Assembly (NCBI GenBank): GCA_009778295.1
Contig: WRKB01000286.1
Span: 1-11,068 of the forward strand
Direction of reading: 5' to 3'
DNA length: 11,068 nt
From: Betaproteobacteria bacterium
Lineage (GTDB): Bacteria > Desulfobacterota > Desulfovibrionia > Desulfovibrionales > Desulfovibrionaceae
Shown: positions 1-6,684 of the stretch, piece by piece
How the letters are laid out: the number at the start of each line of letters is the position of its first letter
Position numbering within the stretch: the first letter of the stretch is position 1
Translations under genes and position numbers: made by a program
Notes under the pieces: generated by a model
Databases searched by the model: none
Seen by the model: the letters and a program-made list of their open reading frames with translations, nothing else
Told to the model about the DNA's origin: nothing

Positions 1-10
1 GGGGGGGGGG
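1..10. other. Run of ten G at the window edge
   Basis: The window opens with ten consecutive G residues, directly inside the upstream part of the MATE coding frame. In frame it would encode a glycine stretch, which is not typical of this loop in MATE proteins. A contig-edge or low-quality base-calling artefact is the simplest reading, so the reading frame left of base 11 should not be trusted. Confidence 0.5.
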
Positions 11-1147
11 CTGTTGCGGCGCGCACGGCGGTATGTGTTGCTGGTAGGGTGGGGGAGCCTGGTGTTGGGCATTTTGACGGCGCTTTTGGGATATGCGTTT
101 CGTAACCAGCTTTTTGATGCCTTGATGGCTCCGCCGGAAACACGGGAAATCCTTGACAAGTATTGGCTGGTCACCTTGCTGACGACGCCTTTGAATTATG
201 TGTGGGGAGTGAGTTCCGGGCTGTTCCGGGCCATCCGCCATGTTCTCGCTCCGCTTTGGGTGACCATGCTGGTTTTTGCGATCATCGTGTTGGGCACCAC
301 GGGATTGGGGCTCGGATGGTTCGGTCTGCCGAATTTCGGCTATATGGGAATTGCCTGGGCGAACTTTATCTCCGTGTTGATAGGCGCTGTGGGGAATATT
401 CTGCTTTTGCTGCGCCTCGGGTATATGCGCCCGCGTGATACTCCACCTTGGCGTTGGATTCGACGCGGCGCCCCCTATCTTATCCGCGTGGCCTGGCCGG
501 CCGGGCTATCCCAATTTTTGTGGCAGCTTGGGTATCTGATGATGTTTGCCATTACCGCGTCCCTCCCCTTGGGCAGCGTTGCGGCCCTGGCCGGGATGAC
601 GGCTGGCATGCGTGTGGAATCCTTATTGTTTATGCCGGCCTTTGCCTTCAATATGACGGTTTCTGTCTTGGTGGGCAACAGCCTGGGCGCAGGAGACAAG
701 GCTGAAGCCAAGCGGCTCGCCGTTATATTCAGCGTGAGTGGTTGCGCATTCATCTCAGCGCTCACTGCCGTGATGTGGCCTTTCAGGGGCGATTTGGCGG
801 TCTTGCTTTCGGATTCTCCGGCAGTACAGGCCCAGACGGTCTCATATCTGTTCTATAATCTGCTCTCCGCTCCTTTTACCACCAGCAGCATGATTTTCGG
901 TGGGGTTATGATGGGGGCTGGCGCTACCCGCTATAATCTGGCCGTGTTTGCGAGCAGTTTCTGGTTTGTGCGCCTTCCTCTGGCCTGGCTGTTTGGCCAT
1001 GTGCTTTGGGAGGAGGCGGCCGGAATTTTTTTGTCTATGTTGATTTCTCAGGTTGTGCAGGCCTGCGTGATGCTTTGGGTGCTGTTGCGCCTTGATTGGA
1101 CACGCTTCGGCCTTGTGCGGCGCATTCAACCCTCTACAAGCACATGA
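2..1147 (+). CDS. MATE family efflux transporter, 5' partial
   Basis: This is a multidrug and toxic compound extrusion (MATE, MOP superfamily) membrane transporter. Such proteins usually export cationic drugs or metabolites in exchange for Na+ or H+ across the inner membrane. About 377 residues are visible from the TTG at 14, against roughly 450 for the family, so about the first two of twelve helices lie outside the window. Many hydrophobic helices are separated by short basic loops. Counting from the TTG, the family signature in the second half runs from AGMRVESLLFMPAF (about 197-210) to VGNSLGAGDKAEAKR (220-234), which matches the usual lVGq.lGAg..eeAkr pattern. Its TGA stop overlaps the preferred ATG of the DUF2156 gene, so the two are probably co-translated. 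The substrate cannot be told from the sequence. The TTG at 14 is not a believable start. Confidence 0.88.
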   Translation, partial: GGGLLRRARRYVLLVGWGSLVLGILTALLGYAFRNQLFDALMAPPETREILDKYWLVTLLTTPLNYVWGVSSGLFRAIRHVLAPLWVTMLVFAIIVLGTTGLGLGWFGLPNFGYMGIAWANFISVLIGAVGNILLLLRLGYMRPRDTPPWRWIRRGAPYLIRVAWPAGLSQFLWQLGYLMMFAITASLPLGSVAALAGMTAGMRVESLLFMPAFAFNMTVSVLVGNSLGAGDKAEAKRLAVIFSVSGCAFISALTAVMWPFRGDLAVLLSDSPAVQAQTVSYLFYNLLSAPFTTSSMIFGGVMMGAGATRYNLAVFASSFWFVRLPLAWLFGHVLWEEAAGIFLSMLISQVVQACVMLWVLLRLDWTRFGLVRRIQPSTST

Positions 1148-2046
1148 ACGGAAACGGTATGTCACAAGAATGTTACATGCGGATAGGCCTTGATCGCCGT
1201 GTGGAGTACGATGCGTTATGGGCCTGCTCGCCCAGCCGCTCTATAGACTATAGTCTGGTCAACCTTTGGGGATGGGCCAACCATTTCGGCCTGAGCTGGC
1301 GTTTTTCCGACGGTCTGTGCTGGATTCGGCAGATGCATCCGGTACCTTGCCAATGGGCGCCTATTGGCCCGTGGGCTTCCATTGACTGGGCAAAATTGCC
1401 GGAATTTACCGAAGGCATTGAACTGGAGCGTGTGCCTGAGGCATTGGTCACAGTCCTTGAGCAGTGCCTGCCGGGCCGAGTAAGTATCGTAGCAGACAGA
1501 AATCATTGGGAATATTTGTACGCCACCGGAGACATGGCCGACCTGCCCGGAAATCGCTACCATCGTAAGCGCAACCATGTGAACGCCTATACCAAAACCT
1601 ACGGCGAGCCGGATTATCGTCCGCTGGATACGGATGTTATTGAGGATATCCTGACCCTGAGCGAAGAATGGTGCCGCTGGCACGAATGTGCGGATTCCCC
1701 AGCCTTGGCCGCGGAAAATGAGGCCATCAATCATGTCATCTCGCATTGGGGGGTTTTTCCCCACCTGCTCGGGGGGGCGCTGTATGCTGAGGGAAAAATT
1801 GTGGCCTTTGCCGTGGGTGAGGAGCTTGATCCCGGCATGGTGGGCGTACATTTCGAGAAAGGAAGACACGGGTACAGGGGCGTGTACCAGATGGTCAGTT
1901 GCTGCTTTGCGCGCGGACAGAAACCGGAGATTACGCTGCTCAACCGCGCCCAGGACCTCGGCGAAGAAGGATTGCGCCAAGCCAAGCTGAGCTATCTGCC
2001 CGTAGATTTCTTGCGTAAATATACAGTGCGGGTCCTGCCCGGATAG
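1144..2046 (+). CDS. DUF2156 protein (LPG synthase C-terminal-like acyltransferase fold)
   Basis: This 300-residue soluble protein belongs to the DUF2156 family (Pfam LPG_synthase_C), related to the catalytic domain of MprF-type aminoacyl-phosphatidylglycerol synthases, which have a tandem GNAT fold. Visible hallmarks are the basic GNRYHRKRNHVNAYTKTY block (136-153), the GGALYAEGKIVAFAVGE strand-turn-strand (210-226), and the C-terminal NRAQDLGEEGLRQAKLSYLP block (267-286). No transmembrane segment is evident, so the membrane half of MprF is absent. ATG 1144 is chosen because it overlaps the TGA of the MATE gene (ATGA), which suggests coupling. ATG 1159 is an alternative. An in-frame ATG at 1096 lies deep inside the MATE gene and is unlikely. 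Stand-alone DUF2156 proteins are mostly uncharacterised, so aminoacyl transfer to a lipid is an inference. Confidence 0.85.
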   Translation: MNGNGMSQECYMRIGLDRRVEYDALWACSPSRSIDYSLVNLWGWANHFGLSWRFSDGLCWIRQMHPVPCQWAPIGPWASIDWAKLPEFTEGIELERVPEALVTVLEQCLPGRVSIVADRNHWEYLYATGDMADLPGNRYHRKRNHVNAYTKTYGEPDYRPLDTDVIEDILTLSEEWCRWHECADSPALAAENEAINHVISHWGVFPHLLGGALYAEGKIVAFAVGEELDPGMVGVHFEKGRHGYRGVYQMVSCCFARGQKPEITLLNRAQDLGEEGLRQAKLSYLPVDFLRKYTVRVLPG

Positions 2047-2067
2047 CCTCTGAAACAACGCCTATCC
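2041..2067 (+). terminator. Weak hairpin at the end of the DUF2156 gene
   Basis: GGATAG (2041-2046, including the stop codon) can pair with CTATCC (2062-2067) across a 15-base loop, followed by CCTTT. The stem is only six base pairs, the loop is large and the T tract is short. It may be a weak transcript end for the MATE/DUF2156 pair or simply chance. Confidence 0.2.
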
Positions 2068-2171
2068 CCTTTAACGTGCGTCTGAGACTTCAACATCGCC
2101 CTTCAAAAATCAGGAACATGCGATAGCCTTGGGTATCATGGCAATAAGTTTGCGAGGCATACAACAACGCT

Positions 2172-2176
2172 GGTGA
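2172..2176 (+). promoter_or_regulatory. Ribosome binding site deciding the tam start
   Basis: GGTGA pairs with the anti-Shine-Dalgarno end of 16S rRNA and sits five bases before ATG 2182. The in-frame GTG at 2173 lies within this site and so is not the start. The gap 2047-2171 holds no convincing promoter hexamers that I could find. Confidence 0.5.
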
Positions 2177-2181
2177 AGCTC

Positions 2182-3009
2182 ATGTCAGATTGGGAACCAA
2201 ATCTATATTTGAAATTCGATAGGGAAAGGACGCAGCCGTCCATTGATCTAAGCATGAAAATCCTGACGGTTCGTCCTCGGCGGATGATCGACATTGGCTG
2301 CGGCCCAGGCAACAGCACGAACGTGCTGAAAGTCCGATGGCCACAGGCCGAGATCATAGGCTTGGACAGTTCAAATGCCATGATTGCCGAGGCAAGGGCG
2401 AAATATCCGATGATTGAATGGCTGTGCGCAGATGCTTCAGGCGACTTAACACAACTGGGCAAGTTTGATCTTGTTTTTTCCAATGCTGCCATACAGTGGA
2501 TGCCACGCCATGAGCAGCTGCTGCGAAAGCTGTTCAATATGCTGAACGCGGGTGGGATGTTGGCTATTCAGGTGCCAAACACAGAACGTATGCCCGTTTA
2601 TATTGAATTGGGCAAGCTGGCGGCATCTGACAAATGGAAGGGCAGATTTGCCGAGGTCGCTGGCGTGCATTCCATGCATGACGCAAGTTTTTATTACGAT
2701 ATCATTTGCGGGCTGTCCGACGAGGTTGATTTGTGGGAGACTCGATATTTTCATGTGATGAACACCCATGCGGACATTGTGAAGTGGTACAGTAGCACCG
2801 GGTTGAAGCCGTATCTGGATTGTTTGAAAGATGACGCACCTCGCGCCGAATTCCAGATGGATTTTGAGAACGCCCTCCGTGGCGCTTACCCGGTTCAGGC
2901 GGATGGCAGGGTCTTATTCCCGTTTACGAGGATATTTTTTACGCTCAAAAGAGATGACGCGGCGAAATCACGCCTCCCTCTCCATTTCAAAACACTAACA
3001 TCCGATTGA
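2182..3009 (+). CDS. tam: Trans-aconitate 2-methyltransferase (Tam)-like
   Basis: This is a class I SAM-dependent methyltransferase of 275 residues. It closely resembles E. coli Tam (about 252 residues), which methylates trans-aconitate to its monomethyl ester in the cytoplasm and removes an aconitase inhibitor. The N-terminus [10 protein letters not shown] mirrors the Tam start. The SAM motif I is [10 protein letters not shown] (37-46), followed by acidic loop [13 protein letters not shown] (60-72), motif III-like [14 protein letters not shown] (95-108) and the Tam-specific [14 protein letters not shown] (161-174), [12 protein letters not shown] (182-193) and STGLKPYL (205-212). About 18 residues extend past the usual C-terminus. 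ATG 2182 is preferred over GTG 2173 by homology and RBS. The gene stands alone between two clusters, and its G+C looks lower (one 60-base stretch at 2401 is about 48%, against about 65% in a prfA stretch), which hints at transfer. The exact substrate is inferred from similarity. Confidence 0.85.
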   Translation: MSDWEPNLYLKFDRERTQPSIDLSMKILTVRPRRMIDIGCGPGNSTNVLKVRWPQAEIIGLDSSNAMIAEARAKYPMIEWLCADASGDLTQLGKFDLVFSNAAIQWMPRHEQLLRKLFNMLNAGGMLAIQVPNTERMPVYIELGKLAASDKWKGRFAEVAGVHSMHDASFYYDIICGLSDEVDLWETRYFHVMNTHADIVKWYSSTGLKPYLDCLKDDAPRAEFQMDFENALRGAYPVQADGRVLFPFTRIFFTLKRDDAAKSRLPLHFKTLTSD

Positions 3010-3010
3010 T

Positions 3011-3022
3011 CGCGGCACCGCG
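3011..3022 (+). terminator. Small GC hairpin after tam
   Basis: CGCG-GCAC-CGCG lies just after the tam stop codon and is followed by a T-rich but interrupted stretch (TTGTATTCCCTCTT). The stem is only four base pairs. It could help end the tam transcript, but this is a weak call. Confidence 0.2.
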
Positions 3023-3034
3023 TTGTATTCCCTC

Positions 3035-3061
3035 TTGCCAAGCCGGGCAAAAAGATATAGT
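3035..3061 (+). promoter_or_regulatory. Possible promoter for the rpmE cluster
   Basis: TTGCCA (3035-3040) and TATAGT (3056-3061) resemble sigma-70 -35 and -10 boxes with a short 15-base spacer. Shifting the -10 to TAGTTA (3058-3063) gives 17. The position, 30 bases before the rpmE start, is suitable. The hexamers and spacing are not ideal. Confidence 0.35.
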
Positions 3062-3081
3062 TATTCATGTTCCGCATACAT

Positions 3082-3087
3082 GAGGTG
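3082..3087 (+). promoter_or_regulatory. rpmE ribosome binding site
   Basis: GAGGTG lies four bases before ATG 3092. The in-frame ATG at 3080 overlaps this site, so 3092 is the start. That start also gives a protein with the standard L31 length. Confidence 0.7.
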
Positions 3088-3091
3088 TATC

Positions 3092-3301
3092 ATGAAAGAG
3101 AAAATTCATCCTAAAGTGTACAAGGCCCAAATTTCCTGCGCCTGCGGCAATCAGGTGGAAGCGCTTTCCACCAGGGGCGAGAAGGTGCATGTGGAAATTT
3201 GTTCAGCCTGTCATCCATTTTTTACCGGTAAGCAGCGTTTTGTGGATACAGCGGGCCGCATTGACCGCTTCCGCAAGAAATACGCTAAGTTTGATAAATA
3301 A
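3092..3301 (+). CDS. rpmE: 50S ribosomal protein L31
   Basis: Ribosomal protein L31 is a small component of the large subunit that contributes to the inter-subunit bridge near the central protuberance. The 69-residue length is standard. The N-terminus [10 protein letters not shown] is typical, and the four zinc-binding cysteines of the C+ type are all present at C16, C18, C37 and C40 (CACG and [14 protein letters not shown]). The end, [13 protein letters not shown], is also a family hallmark. A C+ protein needs zinc; a cysteine-free paralogue used under zinc starvation is not in this window. It is the first gene of the rpmE - DUF1385 - prfA cluster and has a good RBS at 3082-3087. Confidence 0.97.
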   Translation: MKEKIHPKVYKAQISCACGNQVEALSTRGEKVHVEICSACHPFFTGKQRFVDTAGRIDRFRKKYAKFDK

Positions 3302-3327
3302 CCGCTTCTTCTTTTTTGACTGCATCG

Positions 3328-3357
3328 ATCCTCCCCGGATAGCCCGAGGAGGATTTT
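3328..3357 (+). terminator. Hairpin between rpmE and the DUF1385 gene
   Basis: ATCCTCCCCGG (3328-3338) pairs with CCGAGGAGGAT (3344-3354) as an eleven-position stem with one C-A mismatch and a five-base loop, followed by TTT. The T tract is short, so it may act as a partial terminator or attenuator. That would let abundant L31 mRNA end here while some transcription continues into the DUF1385 gene and prfA. Confidence 0.5.
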
Positions 3358-3383
3358 GCGCTTATCGCCGGGTAAGTAATTTT

Positions 3384-4403
3384 ATGATGCTTTTTCTTCT
3401 CTCTGTATGCGTCCGTCTTACTGGCGCGGCCAAGGTGCCGCTTGTAGGCGGACAGGCGGTCATGGAGGGTGTGATGATGCGCCACGGCGGCGTCTATGCC
3501 CTGGCGGTGCGTCATCCGGACGGCACGATTGTGGCGGAACGACGGCCTTGGTTTTCGCTTACCCATTCGTCTTTTCTGTCCAAGCCCTTTGTGCGCGGTT
3601 TTCCCATGCTCATTGAAACTCTCGTCAACGGCATCAAGGCGCTCAACCGCTCCGCTCAGCAGGGAGCCGAGGGTACGGGCGACGAGATCCAGGGCTGGCA
3701 GCTCGCATTGACGCTGTTTTTGGCGCTGGCCTTGGCGATTGGCCTGTTTGTGGTGACGCCGCACCTTATGTCCATAGGCATGGACTGGCTGCAGCTGGGC
3801 GGCGGCGTGGAAGGTCTGAGTTTTCATTTGTGGGACGGGCTTTTTAAGTTTCTAATTTTTATTGGATATATTTTTTGTATTTCCTTTGTGCCGGACATCC
3901 GCCGCGTGTTCCAGTACCACGGGGCGGAACACAAGGTGATCCGAGCCTTCGAGGCAGACGGGGAAATCTCGGCTGGCGAGGCCGTGCGCTACAGTCGTCT
4001 GCATCCGCGTTGCGGTACGACTTTTTTGCTTTTTGTGTTGTCTATCTCCATTATTCTGCATGCCGTACTGGTGCCGTTGCTCTTTGTCTTCTGGGCGCCG
4101 GAAAGCGCCGTCGTCAAGCACGCGGTGACCATAGTTTTTAAACTGGTACTCATGATCCCGATCAGTACTCTGGCGTATGAGCTTATCCGTTACGCGGCTG
4201 GTCTGGGCGACACTTGGGCGGGGGCTGTGCTGCGCGCGCCGGGCATGCTTTTGCAATTGCTTACTACCTACGAACCGGACAAGGCGCAAATCGAGGTGGC
4301 TGTGGTAGCCCTGGCCGAGGCGCTCGGTGAGGAGCTGCCGGAACGTCTGCGCGCGCCCGTATACCAGCCTATGAAGTCCAATGCGGCTGGACAGATCAGG
4401 TAG
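3384..4403 (+). CDS. DUF1385 family membrane protein
   Basis: This 339-residue protein carries the DUF1385 (YqhQ-like) signature VGGQAVMEGVMMR at 21-33, followed by a soluble stretch and then the invariant YHGAEHK block (178-184) and LHPRCGTTF (206-214). Hydrophobic segments lie at about 107-125, 153-170, 213-237 and 245-265, which places it in the cytoplasmic membrane. The YEL(I)RYAAG stretch (265-273) and C-terminal LTTYEPD (293-299) also fit. Its biochemical function is not established. It commonly sits near rpmE, prfA and prmC, which suggests a link to translation or envelope growth. ATG 3384 follows a weak GGTAAG seven bases upstream; ATG 3387 and GTG 3435 (just before the signature) are alternatives. 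The reading frame is open much further upstream through rpmE, but that part is not coding. Confidence 0.88.
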   Translation: MMLFLLSVCVRLTGAAKVPLVGGQAVMEGVMMRHGGVYALAVRHPDGTIVAERRPWFSLTHSSFLSKPFVRGFPMLIETLVNGIKALNRSAQQGAEGTGDEIQGWQLALTLFLALALAIGLFVVTPHLMSIGMDWLQLGGGVEGLSFHLWDGLFKFLIFIGYIFCISFVPDIRRVFQYHGAEHKVIRAFEADGEISAGEAVRYSRLHPRCGTTFLLFVLSISIILHAVLVPLLFVFWAPESAVVKHAVTIVFKLVLMIPISTLAYELIRYAAGLGDTWAGAVLRAPGMLLQLLTTYEPDKAQIEVAVVALAEALGEELPERLRAPVYQPMKSNAAGQIR

Positions 4404-4424
4404 CAGGACGGGAAGGACGGCATC

Positions 4425-4429
4425 GGAGG
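4425..4429 (+). promoter_or_regulatory. prfA ribosome binding site
   Basis: A consensus GGAGG lies four bases before ATG 4434. It is among the strongest Shine-Dalgarno sites in the window and fixes the prfA start, 30 bases after the DUF1385 stop codon. Confidence 0.75.
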
Positions 4430-4433
4430 CATC

Positions 4434-5504
4434 ATGTTCGCCAAGCTTGAAGGATTGGAACGTAACTATGCGGATCTGGAAGCGCAGTTGGCGGAGCCTG
4501 AGGTGTTCGGCGATCAGGAACGCTACCGTAAGTTGACCAAGGCGCATGCTGATCTGCGCGAGGTGGTGGGTTTGTTCCGCAAACATCGTGAGGCGCGAGA
4601 AGCATTGGAGGAGAACCGCCAGCTTCTGAACGATGCGGATCCGGAACTGCGTGCCATGGCGCAGGAAGAATGCTGCCAGATTGAGGAAGAACTGCCCAGG
4701 CTGGAACAGGAACTCAAGGTGCTGCTGTTACCTGCGGATCCTTTGGATGCCAAGAATACCATCCTCGAAATCCGCGCCGGTACCGGCGGTGAGGAGGCCG
4801 CGTTGTTCGGGGCGGATCTGCTGCGTATGTATATGCGTTATGCGGAAAACATGGGATGGAAGACGGAGTTGCTCAGTGAATCGCCTTCGGAAACTGGCGG
4901 CTATAAGGAAGTTATCATTTTGATCAGCGGGAGTAAGGTTTACAGCCGTCTGAAGTTTGAAGCCGGAACGCATCGCGTGCAGCGCGTGCCCACCACAGAA
5001 ACCCAGGGCCGCATTCATACTTCGGCGGCCACTGTGGCGGTTATGCCTGAAGCCGAGGACGTGGACGCGGACATCCGGCCGGACGATCTGCGCATCGACG
5101 TGTACCGCGCGTCCGGCGCCGGCGGTCAGCATGTGAACAAAACCGAGTCTGCGGTGCGTATTACGCACATTCCCACGGGTATTGTAGTCACCTGCCAGGA
5201 TGAGAAATCACAGCACAAGAACAAGGCCAGAGCCATGAAAGTACTGGCTTCGCGCATTTTGCAGGCCGAGCAGGAGCGCCAGAATTCGGAAATGGCAGCA
5301 GATCGCAAAGCGCAAGTCGGTTCCGGTGACCGTTCGGAACGTATTCGTACCTATAATTTCCCGCAGGGACGCTGTACTGATCACCGCGTCAACCTGACTC
5401 TGTATTCGCTTGACAAGATTATGCTTGGTGAAATCCAGCCGCTGGTGGATGCACTGACCTCCCATGCCCAAGCCGAGGCCTTGCGCGTCCAAAGCGATAT
5501 TTGA
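4434..5504 (+). CDS. prfA: Peptide chain release factor 1 (RF1)
   Basis: RF1 recognises UAA and UAG stop codons in the ribosomal A site and triggers peptide release. The 356-residue length is standard. An N-terminal coiled-coil domain (about 1-100) is followed by the PCRF region with AGTGGEEAALF (about 114-124). The tripeptide codon-reading motif is P186-T187-T188, the RF1 PxT form rather than the SPF of RF2, so RF1 is the correct call. The catalytic GGQ is at 230-232 (bases 5121-5129) within GAGGQHVNKTESAVRITH. The C-terminal SERIRTYNFPQGRCTDHR block is intact. It is the last gene of the rpmE cluster. prmC, whose product methylates the GGQ glutamine, is not adjacent. The stop codon lies four bases from the stop of the opposing CNNM gene. 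Confidence 0.98.
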   Translation: MFAKLEGLERNYADLEAQLAEPEVFGDQERYRKLTKAHADLREVVGLFRKHREAREALEENRQLLNDADPELRAMAQEECCQIEEELPRLEQELKVLLLPADPLDAKNTILEIRAGTGGEEAALFGADLLRMYMRYAENMGWKTELLSESPSETGGYKEVIILISGSKVYSRLKFEAGTHRVQRVPTTETQGRIHTSAATVAVMPEAEDVDADIRPDDLRIDVYRASGAGGQHVNKTESAVRITHIPTGIVVTCQDEKSQHKNKARAMKVLASRILQAEQERQNSEMAADRKAQVGSGDRSERIRTYNFPQGRCTDHRVNLTLYSLDKIMLGEIQPLVDALTSHAQAEALRVQSDI

Positions 5505-5508
5505 TACG

Positions 5509-6549
5509 TTACCTTTTGCTGGTCAGGATGAGTTCCTTGCGGCGCTGGCGCGCCACTTCCTGCAAATCCGTCACCGGGTCGCTTTCATCTACAATTTCTT
5601 GCCCAAGAATTTCTTCGAGTACATCTTCCAGGCTGACCACACCTGCCAGACCGCCGAATTCGTCCAAGACCGCGAACAGGTGTGTTCGTGAATTCAGAAA
5701 CTTCTTGAGCAGCTCGTGCAGCGGCATGCTTTCCAGCACAAAATGAATGGGGCGCATCAGTTCGCCCAAGATATGCTTTTTATCGCCCGAGGCTATATGT
5801 TGGCCCAGAGTGCGGCGGCTCACAATACCAACCAAATCTTCATTGTTCTCGGCGTAGAGTGGAATACGGCTGAAGTTCCACAGACCGTGAGTGGTATAGG
5901 TTTCTTCCAGCGGCATAGTGACAGGTAGAGAGAAGATTACGGTGCGCGGGGTCATGATGTCGTGTACCCGTTTTTGATCAAGGGCCAGAATGTTGCTGAT
6001 GATTACCTCCTCGGTCGGACGTATGCTGCCTTCCTTGCGGGACAGACTGACAATGGCCATGATATCGGCTTCCGTTGTCAGGGCATGTTGAGATTTCCCG
6101 GGTAGCAACAAGTGGTTGAGCAACCCGAGAAACCAGATAATAGGCGTGAAAAGGCGCGTCAACAAATGGAGTGGCATGGCCAGAGGCGGCGCGAGGGGAT
6201 TAGCGTATACGACCCCGAGGGTTTTCGGGATGATTTCACCAACGGTCAGGATTAAAAAGGAGAAGACGGCCACAAAAGCGGACATGTATTCCGGGCCGAG
6301 TACGCTGGTGGCTGCTGCTCCCGCAATAACGGAACCTGCGGTGCTGACCAGGGTATTGAGCGTGACCACTGCTGCAATAGGTTTATCCACATGGCTGCGC
6401 AGCGCATGCAGCAATTCGCCGGAGCGCCGTCCATTTTCACGCAGGCGTTCTATACTGCTCCAAGGTACGGCATACAGCGCGGCTTCAGTGAGGGAGCAGA
6501 AACTGCAAATCCCTACAGCGCACACAACAATGCATATCAGCATCAGCAT
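5509..6549 (-). CDS. CNNM/DUF21 and CBS-domain membrane protein (CorC/HlyC family)
   Basis: A 346-residue protein of the CNNM (DUF21) family, often annotated as hemolysin-like or CorC/HlyC; members studied elsewhere move or help export Mg2+ or Co2+. The membrane domain occupies about 1-155, with SLTEAALYAVP (19-29), the asparagine-rich helix LNTLVSTAGSVIAG (64-77) and the hallmark GEIIPKT (104-110). Two CBS domains follow (about 200-255 and 265-322), the second ending in the family signature DEFGGLAGVVSLEDVLEEI (306-324 region). It stops soon after, so the CorC_HlyC C-terminal domain found in many relatives is absent. ATG 6549 is chosen for its AAGGGGA RBS and because a strong promoter lies just upstream; earlier in-frame ATGs (to 6639) fall inside or before that promoter. 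Ion specificity is unknown, and the hemolysin label should not be taken literally. Confidence 0.9.
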   Translation of the reverse strand: MLMLICIVVCAVGICSFCSLTEAALYAVPWSSIERLRENGRRSGELLHALRSHVDKPIAAVVTLNTLVSTAGSVIAGAAATSVLGPEYMSAFVAVFSFLILTVGEIIPKTLGVVYANPLAPPLAMPLHLLTRLFTPIIWFLGLLNHLLLPGKSQHALTTEADIMAIVSLSRKEGSIRPTEEVIISNILALDQKRVHDIMTPRTVIFSLPVTMPLEETYTTHGLWNFSRIPLYAENNEDLVGIVSRRTLGQHIASGDKKHILGELMRPIHFVLESMPLHELLKKFLNSRTHLFAVLDEFGGLAGVVSLEDVLEEILGQEIVDESDPVTDLQEVARQRRKELILTSKR

Positions 6550-6554
6550 GAAAA

Positions 6555-6561
6555 TCCCCTT
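6555..6561 (-). promoter_or_regulatory. Ribosome binding site deciding the CNNM start
   Basis: On the minus strand AAGGGGA lies five bases before the ATG at 6549. It supports this start over the in-frame ATGs further upstream, which would add a 30-residue N-terminus that does not fit the family. Confidence 0.65.
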
Positions 6562-6584
6562 GCTTTTCAAATACGGGCACATAG

Positions 6585-6614
6585 AGTATAGCTTGAACCC
6601 ATGCAAGCTGACAA
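6585..6614 (-). promoter_or_regulatory. Sigma-70-type promoter for the CNNM gene
   Basis: On the minus strand TTGTCA (6614-6609, five of six to TTGACA) is followed after 18 bases by TATACT (6590-6585, five of six to TATAAT). Transcription would begin near 6578, giving a 5' leader of about 29 bases that contains the AAGGGGA RBS. The promoter overlaps the in-frame ATG at 6601 of gmhB, which argues for a later gmhB start. I found no matching strong promoter for gmhB on the plus strand in 6550-6684. Confidence 0.6.
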
Positions 6615-6684
6615 TCATTCCCATAGCGGCAAGGCGCACACTCTTTCGCGCAAGCTTCAGTCAAACCGGAATCCGGATGCATCA

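Noticed and set aside
1216..2058. A 280-codon open frame on the minus strand
   Set aside because: It lies wholly opposite the DUF2156 gene, whose protein shows clear family motifs; the antisense translation shows no recognisable domain.
2182..3009. The methyltransferase as PrmC, the RF1 modifier expected near prfA
   Set aside because: It lacks the NPPY motif of glutamine N-methyltransferases and matches Tam from end to end.
3035..3056. TTGCC...GGCAA inverted repeat before rpmE as a terminator
   Set aside because: The stem is five base pairs and is followed by A residues on the plus strand, so it does not fit a terminator there; the TTGCCA is better read as a possible -35 box.
3189..3383. 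A longer N-terminus for the DUF1385 protein, starting inside rpmE
   Set aside because: The extension overlaps rpmE out of frame and the hairpin after it, and the family signature sits close to ATG 3384.
3852..4586. A 244-codon open frame on the minus strand across the DUF1385/prfA junction
   Set aside because: It is antisense to two well-supported genes and its product is rich in His, Gln and Arg, typical of a G+C-rich shadow frame.
5509..6549. A true hemolysin
   Set aside because: The hemolysin name for this family is historical; the protein is a CNNM membrane domain plus CBS pair and shows no pore-forming toxin features.
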